Assembly (NCBI GenBank): GCA_024280875.1
Contig: JAJRPH010000320.1
Coordinates: 1-16,020 of the forward strand
Origin: Deltaproteobacteria bacterium
GTDB lineage: Bacteria; Desulfobacterota; Desulfobacteria; Desulfobacterales; Desulfosalsimonadaceae
DNA: 16,020 nt
Reading direction: 5' to 3'
Below the pieces are notes generated by a model. It did no database searches. It was not told the origin of the DNA and was given only the letters and a program-made list of their open reading frames with translations. Within the stretch, counting starts at the first letter, position 1. Each line of letters opens with the position of its first letter. A program made the translations under genes and the position numbers. Below are positions 6,230 to 13,835 of the stretch, in pieces.

Positions 6230-7195
6230 CTATTTTTCGGAGATTGATATTTTTTTTATGCCGCCGTCGCCAATCAGTATCAACATATTATTTTCAATGG
6301 GCAATGCCGTCAATATGCCTCTACGGTCCGGCTGCTCGCGAAGCGTAAAGCTTTTTCCGTCATCATTACTGACCAGCACAGTACCGCCCAGTCCCACGAT
6401 AAAAATCCTGCCATCCGGCAACCGAAAACCGGAATTAAGCATTGATACTGTATGAGTAGCAATTTTTTCCCAGTTTTCACCGGCATTTTCCGATCGGTAT
6501 AAATTTCCACGGAGACCGAAAAGCAGCACTGAATCTCCGCCAATGGGAAGGGTACCGAAAAAAGACCCTTCATAGGGCGAAGGGAGATTGATCCAGGTTT
6601 GTCCTTCATCATCAGACCGGTAAACCCTTCCCGCCTCTGCAGCAATATACATTTTTCCGGTTTCAGATCGCATAATCTGATTCAAATGCCAGTCCTCTTC
6701 ACTGATGCTTTCAGAAGTCCAGCTAATGCCGCTGTCTTTTGTTGTCAGGAAAAAACCATACGCACCCACCGCAATACCGGTCTTGTCATCTTTAAACCAG
6801 ACATCAAACAAAGGGCGCTCTTCTTCGGGCGCATAATAAACCCGCTCCCAGTTCTCCCCGCCATCGGTTGTTCTCAGGATTACCGCATCATGGCCCACTG
6901 CCCACCCCAAATTTTTATCATGGAAATAAACACCTGTCAGCGTGGCAATGGTCGGCACCCTGGCCTGAGTCCAGGTATCGCCCTGATCATCAGAATAAAG
7001 AATATGTCCTCTTTCACCCACAACAACCGCCCGGCCATCTGTAAAAACACCGCCCAACAAAAGCGATTTCGACGACAGGGGCGCGATAACTGAAAATTCA
7101 GATTCGGCAGCCTGCAAAACTGAGAATACGAGCATGGACAAAACAAGAAAAAAAGACACCACATAAATGAATCGTTTTCTGAAAAGCCGGTCCAT
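6230..7195 (-). CDS. YCF48/BNR-repeat beta-propeller protein, exported
   Basis: A 321-residue protein resembling photosystem II stability factor YCF48 and sialidase-type BNR propellers. It has an N-terminal signal or anchor (basic MDRLFRKRF, then ~20 hydrophobic residues to about LQAAES) and six Asp-box motifs of the S-x-D-x-G-x-x-W type: SDDQGDTW, TTDGGENW, TKDSGISW, SDDEGQTW, SENAGENW and SNDDGKSF. Each closes a propeller blade, so a six- or seven-bladed scaffold in the periplasm is expected. No photosynthesis gene is near; proteins of this type recur beside DUF1302, DUF1329 and RND genes, where an assembly or scaffold role for the transporter is plausible but inferred. The start at 7195 is chosen over an upstream TTG (7276) because it opens a proper signal sequence and has aggag 10 bases upstream. 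Confidence 0.87.
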   Translation of the reverse strand: MDRLFRKRFIYVVSFFLVLSMLVFSVLQAAESEFSVIAPLSSKSLLLGGVFTDGRAVVVGERGHILYSDDQGDTWTQARVPTIATLTGVYFHDKNLGWAVGHDAVILRTTDGGENWERVYYAPEEERPLFDVWFKDDKTGIAVGAYGFFLTTKDSGISWTSESISEEDWHLNQIMRSETGKMYIAAEAGRVYRSDDEGQTWINLPSPYEGSFFGTLPIGGDSVLLFGLRGNLYRSENAGENWEKIATHTVSMLNSGFRLPDGRIFIVGLGGTVLVSNDDGKSFTLREQPDRRGILTALPIENNMLILIGDGGIKKISISEK

Positions 7196-7324
7196 TAAAA
7201 AAAAACTCCTGTAGTCATGATAAAAACTGATGGTTAGGATCACCAGACAGGCAATCGAGATCTTATTTTTTACCAATTCAGCATGGTTTTAAGAATCCGA
7301 TGCCTGTCTGAACAAAATCTCCGT

Positions 7325-8686
7325 TTACCTTTTTCCTTCACGCCGTAGAGCAGCCGGCGTATAATCCTTCGCGGTCCGCTTGATATCAAAATCATACATT
7401 TTGCTCTCATTATCCAGACCAATGGCAAGATATCGTCCGGACTGCAGGTCCACATGCACTTCTAACGTCGTCCAAATGGTCGGAACATCATAATAGTTGA
7501 TCACATGGCCTTCGGAAACCCGCCAGAGCTGATCTCGGTTATCATAGATATCAACCAGCAGCACCTGCCAGGAGTCTTCATCCACATAAAAAGTCCTTCG
7601 TTTATAAATATGCCGGCTCCCTTCCTTTAAGGTCGCATCAACCACCCATACCCGATGCAGCTCATAGCGGCAAAATTCCGGATTGATATGAAGGGGGGTG
7701 AGGATCTCCTTATAGGTCAGTTTGTCGCTATGAAGCTTATAGGAATTATAAGGTACGTAGATTTCTTTTTTGCCAATCAGTTTCCAGTCATATCGGTCCG
7801 TGGCCCCGCTAAACATGTCAAACTGATCAGTGGTTCTCACTCCGTCAGAGGCAGTTCCCGGAGTATCATATGCCACATTGGGCGCCCGGCGGACCCGCCT
7901 CTGCCCCGGGTTGTAAAGCCATGCCAACCGTGGTTCTATTATCTGGTTCATTGTTTCATGGACCAGTAAACTGCCGCCGGCCAATCGGGCTGGTGACGTT
8001 ACTTTTTGTTTAAAATACAATATTAGGTTATTCAGTTTCTCTTCGGTCATCCCTTCTTGGGAATAGAGCATGTTAAACTCATCTCCCAGTTGAATCAGTG
8101 TGTAATCACCGCCTCGGGTTAAAACTGCCTGGGCGATGTACCGTGCGGCAATATCGCCGCGATATCGAAGAATGTGGTTCCAAATCACATGCAGGCCATT
8201 TTCGGGTATCGGAAAAGGAATACCGACAGCCGTATTCTTCACTCCGTAGCCTTTTTCCACCAATTCCGCAGTGGCGGCGGATTTTTTGGTTGCCTCGTAA
8301 ATCCGCTCAGGAAAAGAAGCACTCCGCCGGGTTGGATATACATTCATTTTAAATGTATCATAAAGATTCAGCATGGCCTTATGGCCGGGCGTCAATTTAT
8401 CAGCATACTGACCCATATTCTGCTTGGTAATGGTAAACAAAATCGAGTCAGCGGCAAACGGGTCCGGGTGATGCATGCCCGATTTATATCCATCCGGCGG
8501 CGTGGTAATACCCCCTTCCCAGGCCGGAATGGTGCCGTCTTTATTGCCGGCCATTTCACCACCCATGGGCATCAGATCCTTGCCCAAGCGCGCGATTTCT
8601 TCCGCTGTTACTTTTGCTCCGGCCGAGGAGGCTATAAAAACAAGCATTACTGCAAGACTGATACTTACAAATGATCTTTTCAGCAT
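7325..8686 (-). CDS. DUF1329 family periplasmic protein
   Basis: A 453-residue secreted protein of the DUF1329 family. Residues 1-23 are a signal peptide with cleavage expected after SAGA. The mature N-terminus has the family hallmark: EEIARLGKDLMPMGGEMAGN, then DGTIPAWEGG (residues ~28-57). The C-terminal half is rich in strands with aromatic residues (VWVVDATLKEGSRHIYKRR, YVDEDSWQVLLVDIYDNRDQLW), which fits an outer-membrane-lipoprotein-sorting (LolA/LolB-like) half-barrel. I recall that relationship but cannot verify it here. The start at 8686 is supported by ggggga 6 bases upstream, preferred to a TTG two codons earlier. It lies 17 bases after the DUF1302 gene and is therefore almost certainly co-transcribed with it; a periplasmic carrier of hydrophobic cargo between the RND pump and the outer membrane is the inferred role. 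Confidence 0.92.
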   Translation of the reverse strand: MLKRSFVSISLAVMLVFIASSAGAKVTAEEIARLGKDLMPMGGEMAGNKDGTIPAWEGGITTPPDGYKSGMHHPDPFAADSILFTITKQNMGQYADKLTPGHKAMLNLYDTFKMNVYPTRRSASFPERIYEATKKSAATAELVEKGYGVKNTAVGIPFPIPENGLHVIWNHILRYRGDIAARYIAQAVLTRGGDYTLIQLGDEFNMLYSQEGMTEEKLNNLILYFKQKVTSPARLAGGSLLVHETMNQIIEPRLAWLYNPGQRRVRRAPNVAYDTPGTASDGVRTTDQFDMFSGATDRYDWKLIGKKEIYVPYNSYKLHSDKLTYKEILTPLHINPEFCRYELHRVWVVDATLKEGSRHIYKRRTFYVDEDSWQVLLVDIYDNRDQLWRVSEGHVINYYDVPTIWTTLEVHVDLQSGRYLAIGLDNESKMYDFDIKRTAKDYTPAALRREGKR

Positions 8687-8703
8687 AATCAATCCCCCAT
8701 TAT

Positions 8704-10620
8704 TTAGAATGAATATTTGATATTGGTTTGAATAAAATCGCGATCATTAATCAGGTTATACCTATCCGCGCCGTAAAAATTCGTATAGCTTACATCCACC
8801 GACCAGGTACTTAAATAGGTTGCCGTGAGGCCACCTGTAATGGCCCTGCGATTTTCAATAAAATTGCCACCGGGTCCGGGTGAATTACCTCTCACATCAT
8901 GCTGCCAGGCAATACGGGGGGTCAGGCCCACCGGACCAATGGCATCATTGTATACCAGTTTGACAAACAGACGATATCCCCAGGAATCCGCATCAGCAAA
9001 ATGACTGGCCGACTCAGCCTCCTTATTGGAATGGGCGCCGCCAAAAGGTTTGTCATCCTCCTGCCTCGGCGGGACCGCCTGAGACGGATTTCCGCTAGTA
9101 TAAGTACCGGCTGACTCCAAGCGAAGGTCGCTTTTATCGGGCATACTGCTCACATGCGTGATGCCAACTTCTCCAAGCATCACAACGGCATCAGCGCCAA
9201 ACGTCGGTCCGAACACTTTAGTGGCGGTCATTTGCCCCTGGGTAACGTCTCTTTCAATATATCCGTGGATGATTTCATCCGCTGAAAAGCTTATATTGTT
9301 GTACGTGCTGATCTGGTTGTCCTTATAGGTCGGGTTAAATCCAATGGGCGACAGGTATGCCAGGACAAGCTCCACATCATCAATTTGCAGCGGAGCATCC
9401 GGACGGTGTGATATTTCCCCCTGAAGGGCAATTCCGCTGGTCCCCAGACTCGTATTAAAACTGAGCCCGAACATTTGAATGTCTTCCGGGTATTCTGTAA
9501 AATAATAGCCTGTTTTTGAATAGTTGTTGACGGTCAATCCTGCCGCTGTGGCGACATCTCCCCCCACTGCGGCCAATGTTGCCGCGAATCCGGCAGGTGA
9601 TGAAGCAGCCACACCTTCCTCTGTTCCTGTGCGGGCACTTAGGATGGGTACACGACTATGATAATTAACGTAATAAAAACCAAATTCCGTATCATTTAAC
9701 GGTTCTGAAAAATATCGAAACGCTGCCCCGTACTGGCCGTCATCATCAGCGTTATCCGACGGGCCGCGTTTTACCGCCAGGAAGTCGGGATCAAATCCCA
9801 GAGGCCCCAGATCTGTTCCTTCATCAGAAATAGACCCAAACGCGAGCATCACCTTTTTTCCGCCAGCGCCGGCTACGTCCGTGGTGGCAAAATAAGATCC
9901 CGGCGGGTCAATGTCGGTATTGTTCCAGTCATACAGGTAAAGCCCCTCAAAAGAAACGTTATCAGTGAGCCCCAGGGATGCATACACCATGCCTTCGGGA
10001 ACCAAGGCTTCCCGAAGCTCGGCACCGGGAATTCGGATGGCGCTGACGTTAATAGGATTGATGGTGTTGATGCCCCCTTGAAAAAAGGTGCCCTCACCCC
10101 AGCTGATCACTTGATCCCCCACGCGGATATCAATTGGTATTTCAGCAACATCAAAACTGCCGGAAAGATATGCATCAAGAATTCTGGCATCACTTCCCAC
10201 CAGGTCCATCGCATCATCTGTCAGCTTAATTTTATCTTTGGAGCCGTTTTCAACTTCAAAATCATAGAATGCCGACCCCCGGACAAACGCTCCAAAATTT
10301 TTAAAATTTAGTTCCAGGTCTGATGTTATTTTTGGCGCATTGCTTACGAGACCGGTGCCGAAATTAAGATTCCCATTATCACCATTAACAGAATATGCAT
10401 TGCCGCCATTTGTCAAACCTATAATGTCTTTGTCGCGGCCTTGCACGCGCCATCGTAAACCATAGGAAACCGTGCTATCGAGGCTGCCCTGCAGTTCTCC
10501 TTTTTCAAACTGAAAGGCATATGCAGAAGTCGAAAAAACAGGTAAGAGACTTGCGGTGAATAGAATAAAGCCGACCGATAACATGCAAGCAAAAAATTGA
10601 TTTAATGGTTTGTTTTTCAT
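8704..10620 (-). CDS. DUF1302 family outer-membrane beta-barrel protein
   Basis: A 638-residue protein of the DUF1302 family, first gene of the minus-strand operon. Residues 1-35 are a signal peptide ending near STSAYA. The mature start, FQFEKGELQGSLDSTVSYGL, followed by NGDNGNLNFGTGLVSN and FGAFVRGSAFYDFE, is the family signature, and IRVGDQVISWGEGTFFQGG (~160-178) with NTINPINVSAIRIPGAE follows. The protein ends in an aromatic residue after alternating strands (NIKYSF), as outer-membrane barrels do. The number of strands was not counted. A role as an outer-membrane channel or receptor for hydrophobic compounds is inferred. A G-rich ribosome site (gagggggg) lies just upstream of the ATG. The 373-base upstream spacer contains its promoter region. 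Confidence 0.92.
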   Translation of the reverse strand: MKNKPLNQFFACMLSVGFILFTASLLPVFSTSAYAFQFEKGELQGSLDSTVSYGLRWRVQGRDKDIIGLTNGGNAYSVNGDNGNLNFGTGLVSNAPKITSDLELNFKNFGAFVRGSAFYDFEVENGSKDKIKLTDDAMDLVGSDARILDAYLSGSFDVAEIPIDIRVGDQVISWGEGTFFQGGINTINPINVSAIRIPGAELREALVPEGMVYASLGLTDNVSFEGLYLYDWNNTDIDPPGSYFATTDVAGAGGKKVMLAFGSISDEGTDLGPLGFDPDFLAVKRGPSDNADDDGQYGAAFRYFSEPLNDTEFGFYYVNYHSRVPILSARTGTEEGVAASSPAGFAATLAAVGGDVATAAGLTVNNYSKTGYYFTEYPEDIQMFGLSFNTSLGTSGIALQGEISHRPDAPLQIDDVELVLAYLSPIGFNPTYKDNQISTYNNISFSADEIIHGYIERDVTQGQMTATKVFGPTFGADAVVMLGEVGITHVSSMPDKSDLRLESAGTYTSGNPSQAVPPRQEDDKPFGGAHSNKEAESASHFADADSWGYRLFVKLVYNDAIGPVGLTPRIAWQHDVRGNSPGPGGNFIENRRAITGGLTATYLSTWSVDVSYTNFYGADRYNLINDRDFIQTNIKYSF

Positions 10621-10993
10621 AAGCCCCCCTCAGATCATTTTGGTTGAGTTGTGGGAAAAAATAACCCTGCGACTGCCAAACAAAAAAATATCTTTATGTA
10701 AAAATCAGTGACCGCAACAGTAAACATTGTTTAGTCACTAAAAAAATTACACAGCGGGTATAGCCTTGTATTGTTTATTCTGCTCGGTCGGAATCGATCG
10801 TTTTTTAGGGGTTCATAAGACAGTACAAAAAACTGTCTAATAGGGATCATTTCAAATGAAATTAATTATACTTACAGTTAACAAGAGGTTATTGTCAACT
10901 AAAATCGGACATAAAAGGAAACCCCGACATAAATCGAGCCATTTATATCAGATTTTCTAAACAGAGGATAGTTGCGCAGAATAATTCAGCTGC
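10621..10993. promoter_or_regulatory. Upstream region of the envelope operon
   Basis: No gene is seen between the hotdog gene and the DUF1302 gene. On the minus strand there is a perfect TTGACA (complement of 10893-10898) and a TATAAT (complement of 10863-10868), but the spacing of about 24 bases is too long for one promoter, so which box is used is unclear. Downstream of these lies a perfect 7-base inverted repeat, agacagt (10818-10824) and actgtct (10832-10838), and further on tttagt/actaaa (10730-10742). Either could be an operator. Both hotdog and DUF1302 genes run leftwards, so the hotdog gene could also read through into the operon; no terminator hairpin was seen between them. Confidence 0.4.
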
Positions 10994-11956
10994 TTACTCC
11001 TTTGCCTCAACCATTGCAAATGCATTTTTGGTCAGAGATGTGGGTATCAGCTCTTTTCGCATCTGTTCGGTCAGAGCAGCCATGGCATACCACTGCCCTG
11101 ATGATTCGATGACCTTTTCAAATGATCCGTCATCTTTCATCACGACCCCGCAGCCGGATGCCCAGAAAAGCATCCGTTTGTCGATGCGCCCCATGACCTT
11201 TTCCCCCCGTCCGAAAAAAACCAATTTTTCATTAATTCCTATTTTTCTCAGGATCTTATAGTTGAGCCGAACGGAGACTCCTCCGTTTGCCGAAGCAAAA
11301 AAACCACCCCATCCCATGGTTTCATCCAACACGGCAAGCAGTCCCATAGGGTGAATAAAACCATTTTGTTCAAACCGATAAAACGTATCTTTGTCTTCAT
11401 CGTTGAACCCGGCAAATGCACACACAATGTTGCCATGCGTACTTTTCCACAAATGAAACCGTCGTTTCAGGCCCGGCATTTTTCTATCCACACCGCAGAC
11501 AAAACAATTCAGGTAATGAGGGAGATGATCAAGCTTGCCTTTAATTTTTGAATAGCCTGAAGGCACATAATCACGTGTATATTCATCAATTTCTGAAATA
11601 CGATCTCCAAATGCTATATCACCGGTAATATAAGGCATATCTGCCCCTTCAACCATAACACTACCGAATATTCCGACATCCGAAGCGTTTGCTTCAATAC
11701 CAACAATATCCCCCACCCGGACGCCGGAACCGCCCATACGAAAGCAGCAGCTTAGTGGATATCGCAACTCTCCGTTGTCCGTACAATGTTCAAAGCCGGC
11801 AGCAAGTTCCATCATTGCGCCCATACCGATCCCGCCATGGGGAATTCCAACCCACCCTTCTTTGCTGGAATCCATGACCATCGTTGCTGAAATCGTTTCA
11901 CCGTCATTTTTAATTTTCGTATCCTGGTACAAAAACGAATGAACAAAATCAGTCAT
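10994..11956 (-). CDS. Double hotdog-fold protein, thioesterase-like
   Basis: A 320-residue cytoplasmic protein containing two hotdog domains. The first, residues ~1-130, has GWVGIPHGGIGMGAMME (34-50), the HGG helix start of thioesterases. The second, ~145-300, opens with HYLNCFVCG (147-155) and PGLKRRFHL and has IHPMGLLAVLDETMGW (201-216), a PaaI-like pattern in which the usual HGG is HPM. Acyl-CoA thioesterases and hydratases use this fold; which activity it has, or whether it binds acyl-CoA without catalysis, cannot be told. C151 and C154 form a CxxC that is common near the start of PaaI-like members. The start at 11956 is supported by ggGAG 8 bases upstream; a GTG start at 11971 would overlap that site. 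Neighbouring acyl-CoA genes suggest fatty-acid metabolism. Confidence 0.8.
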   Translation of the reverse strand: MTDFVHSFLYQDTKIKNDGETISATMVMDSSKEGWVGIPHGGIGMGAMMELAAGFEHCTDNGELRYPLSCCFRMGGSGVRVGDIVGIEANASDVGIFGSVMVEGADMPYITGDIAFGDRISEIDEYTRDYVPSGYSKIKGKLDHLPHYLNCFVCGVDRKMPGLKRRFHLWKSTHGNIVCAFAGFNDEDKDTFYRFEQNGFIHPMGLLAVLDETMGWGGFFASANGGVSVRLNYKILRKIGINEKLVFFGRGEKVMGRIDKRMLFWASGCGVVMKDDGSFEKVIESSGQWYAMAALTEQMRKELIPTSLTKNAFAMVEAKE

Positions 11957-11996
11957 TATTAAATCTCCCACCGCAAAAAAATATTAATTTCCTGAC

Positions 11997-12025
11997 ATCT
12001 TATCTCTTATAAAATGGATAATCAA
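11997..12025 (-). promoter_or_regulatory. Candidate promoter of the double-hotdog gene
   Basis: On the minus strand TTGATT (complement of 12020-12025), a 17-base spacer and TAAGAT (complement of 11997-12002), about 40 bases before the gene start. Each box matches 4-5 of 6 consensus bases. AT-rich DNA makes chance matches likely. Confidence 0.35.
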
Positions 12026-12107
12026 ATAATTCAGCCCTTTTTCGTGTCTGTTAATTTTGTTCTAAAATATCAAACCATGCCATTTATTCTATAATAGATT
12101 TTTCACT

Positions 12108-12136
12108 TTGACGATCAGCAAAGGATGATTTACATT
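12108..12136 (+). promoter_or_regulatory. Candidate promoter of the hibernation-factor gene
   Basis: TTGACG at 12108-12113, a 17-base spacer and TACATT at 12131-12136. This would give a 5' leader of about 125 bases, which contains a perfect 7-base hairpin ccagtaa/ttactgg (12214-12220, 12225-12231, loop gaaa). A second -10-like TATAAT at 12238-12243 just before the ribosome site has no good -35. Confidence 0.4.
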
Positions 12137-12270
12137 AATATATAAAGTAATTTTTTATCTTCAAAGAATCAAAAGGACCCTGTTTGATATAACCTTAACC
12201 ACTTAACGTCGTTCCAGTAAGAAATTACTGGTTTAAATATAATCTTTTTTTAAACAGAAAGGTGGTAATC

Positions 12271-12654
12271 ATGAGAGTTCCTATTGAAATTACTTATCGA
12301 AACGTGGCCAAAATCGATGGAATTGAAAGACTGATTCATGACAAAGCCGAAAAACTCAATGATTTTCACGATGGTATTATTTCCTGCCGGATATCTCTTG
12401 AGCAGGACCAGGAAAGTAAACGTTCCGTAAAACAGTACCATGTCCGTATCGGCCTGCGTGTCCCGCCCGGGAAAGAGTTGGTGGTGCACCAGAAATCCGG
12501 TGAACAGGGAACCGGAGACTCCCTCCGGACAGTCATTACCGATGCATTTAAAACGATCGGTCGCCAGCTGAAAAAACTGAAGCAGAAACAACGAGCTCAT
12601 GTCAAAGCCCCCCCGGAAATCCCCGAGCCGGCAATGGAAGAGGATTCTCTCTAA
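12271..12654 (+). CDS. Ribosome hibernation/S30EA-type protein (HPF/RaiA-like, short form)
   Basis: A 127-residue protein resembling the sigma-54 modulation/S30EA ribosomal protein family, whose members bind the small ribosomal subunit and inactivate or pair ribosomes in stationary phase. Residues ~1-105 give the expected strand-helix-strand-strand-strand-helix pattern: MRVPIEITYRNVAKIDGIERLIHDKAEKL, strands ISCRISLEQDQ and QYHVRIGLRVPPGKELVVHQKS, then the helix SLRTVITDAFKTIGRQLKKLK, whose basic face suits rRNA contact. The tail is short, charged and proline-rich, and the long-HPF dimerisation domain is absent. The similarity is moderate, so a paralogue with another role is possible. The start at 12271 has aaaggtgg about 6 bases upstream; a GTG at 12262 would lie inside that site. 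Ends in a strong hairpin terminator. Confidence 0.75.
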   Translation: MRVPIEITYRNVAKIDGIERLIHDKAEKLNDFHDGIISCRISLEQDQESKRSVKQYHVRIGLRVPPGKELVVHQKSGEQGTGDSLRTVITDAFKTIGRQLKKLKQKQRAHVKAPPEIPEPAMEEDSL

Positions 12655-12686
12655 ACTATTTGAATAACAACTTACTTTAAAAAATC

Positions 12687-12723
12687 AAAACCTGCGCATG
12701 GACATGTCATGCGCAGGTTTTTT
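12687..12723. terminator. Bidirectional rho-independent terminator
   Basis: A perfect 14-base stem, aaaacctgcgcatg (12687-12700) with catgcgcaggtttt (12708-12721), a 7-base loop and a T run to 12723; the A run before 12690 gives a U run on the other strand. It serves the hibernation-factor gene and the convergent dehydrogenase gene, whose stop codon begins at 12724 on the minus strand and so overlaps the right foot. Confidence 0.92.
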
Positions 12724-13636
12724 ATTTTATAACAATTGAGGCTATAAAACCGGGTTTTGCATATGCAGGGGACGGATAAGTATAAAATCCTTTTCCGGTC
12801 TTTTCACCCAGAGCCCCGTTGTCGACATAAGTTTTCAGAAAAGTGGCATTAGCGATCTGCTGCGGGTCTTTCACGATATTGGCCCAATAGTCGGTCACTT
12901 TCCATACCGTGTCAAGGCCGATACTGTCCATGATACCAAACGGACCCACCGGTGTATGCATCACCCCCATCCAGGCCCGGTCAACATCTTTTACCGATGC
13001 CACGCCATTTGCGGCCAGGGTCTGGGCGGACTTGAACAGTTCCATGATCAGGGCGTTAAACACATACCCGAAATTTTCCTTTTTCAGCATAATCGGAATT
13101 TGACCGATGCGAACAGCAAAAGCTTCTATGATTTCAATAACTTCTGGAGATGTCTGCGGATGAGGCATAATGTCGACAATATTTGTCACCCGGGTATCAT
13201 GAAAATGAAAGGCCGCAAACCGCTCTGGCCGGCCGGTGGCTTCCGCGAACATGGACGGCACCAGAGATGACGTATTGGTGGTGAAAATGGCATGATCCGG
13301 GCAGATTTCATTAAACTGTGCAAAAACCCGACCTTTGAGCGTCGGGTCTTCCGGCACGGATTCACTCACAAAGTCCGCATGTTCCCCTGCCGCCTGCGCA
13401 TCTGTTGTCATATGAATTTTCGCTTTGGCGGCGGCAGCGGTTTCTTCTGTTAGCCGTCCCGCATCAATATATGCTTTTGCCAGCTTATCCAAACGCTTGT
13501 CCGCTGCATCAAGCATATCATTTGCGATATCGTACATCATCACATTAAAACCGCTGACCGCGCATTGAAAACCGATCTGCTGCCCCATGGTGCCGGAACC
13601 GATAATTAAAACTGTATTAATATCTTCTAAATTCAT
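12722..13636 (-). CDS. 3-hydroxyacyl-CoA dehydrogenase family protein
   Basis: A 304-residue NAD-dependent dehydrogenase that oxidises L-3-hydroxyacyl-CoA to 3-ketoacyl-CoA in beta-oxidation or butyrate-type pathways; cytoplasmic. Residues ~8-190 are the NAD-binding Rossmann domain with VLIIGSGTMGQQIGFQ (9-24) and the acidic D36 ending strand 2. TTNTSSL (119-125) holds the active-site serine. The histidine is H144 in AAFHFHDT. In the classical enzyme the partner acid is Glu in LVEVI; here the segment reads IVDIM with D155. N194 in GYVFNAL keeps the active-site asparagine. Residues ~190-304 are the helical C-terminal domain (GPFGIMDSIGLD, GKGFYTYPSPAY). The start at 13636 is chosen because gaggaga lies 6 bases upstream. 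It is divergent from the phosphatase and acyl-CoA dehydrogenase genes through a shared promoter region. Confidence 0.93.
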   Translation of the reverse strand: MNLEDINTVLIIGSGTMGQQIGFQCAVSGFNVMMYDIANDMLDAADKRLDKLAKAYIDAGRLTEETAAAAKAKIHMTTDAQAAGEHADFVSESVPEDPTLKGRVFAQFNEICPDHAIFTTNTSSLVPSMFAEATGRPERFAAFHFHDTRVTNIVDIMPHPQTSPEVIEIIEAFAVRIGQIPIMLKKENFGYVFNALIMELFKSAQTLAANGVASVKDVDRAWMGVMHTPVGPFGIMDSIGLDTVWKVTDYWANIVKDPQQIANATFLKTYVDNGALGEKTGKGFYTYPSPAYAKPGFIASIVIK

Positions 13637-13718
13637 GACGTGTCTCCTCAATTATTAAGATAATTTTGCGTCAAAAAATTCCATTCATTCACATCTGGAA
13701 ATTTTTCATTTGCCGGGA

Positions 13719-13746
13719 TTTTTAAACACCGTGGAAAAAAAGTCAA
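13719..13746 (-). promoter_or_regulatory. Candidate leftward promoter of the dehydrogenase gene
   Basis: On the minus strand TTGACT (complement of 13741-13746), a 16-base spacer and TAAAAA (complement of 13719-13724), about 80 bases upstream of the dehydrogenase start. The -35 is strong; the -10 matches 4 of 6, and a 17-base alternative (AAAAAT) also fits. Confidence 0.45.
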
Positions 13747-13751
13747 TAAAT

Positions 13752-13773
13752 AAATCGAACGCTCGCTCTATTT
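13752..13773. promoter_or_regulatory. Operator-like palindrome between two divergent promoters
   Basis: Half-sites aaatcgaacg (13752-13761) and cgctctattt (13764-13773) around a central ct pair at 8 of 10 positions. GAACG-N2-CGCTC is close to the symmetric GAACG-N2-CGTTC form that suits TetR-family regulators. It lies exactly 5 bases from each of the two outward-facing -35 boxes, so a bound repressor would cover both. No regulator gene is in the window. Confidence 0.55.
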
Positions 13774-13778
13774 TTTTA

Positions 13779-13807
13779 TTGACAACCATTTCAAAGTCTT
13801 TTATTTT
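13779..13807 (+). promoter_or_regulatory. Candidate rightward promoter of the phosphatase gene
   Basis: TTGACA at 13779-13784, a 17-base spacer and TATTTT at 13802-13807, about 29 bases before the gene start. The -35 is perfect and the -10 matches 4 of 6. Confidence 0.55.
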
Positions 13808-13835
13808 TTTAATAAAGTACGGGAGAGTAAAGTAT

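Noticed and set aside
7196..7276. N-terminal extension of the YCF48-like protein from a TTG
   Set aside because: It would put extra residues before a clear signal sequence, and the ATG at 7195 has an aggag site.
12214..12231. Hairpin ccagtaa/ttactgg as a riboswitch or terminator before the hibernation-factor gene
   Set aside because: Seven base pairs with a short loop and no conserved riboswitch core or adjacent T run; noted only as a leader hairpin.
13710..13835. N-terminal extension of the phosphatase from the ATG at 13710
   Set aside because: The extension would cover the operator and promoter boxes, is Lys/Ile/Phe-rich with no homology to the family, and the LIRHA motif normally lies within the first ten residues.
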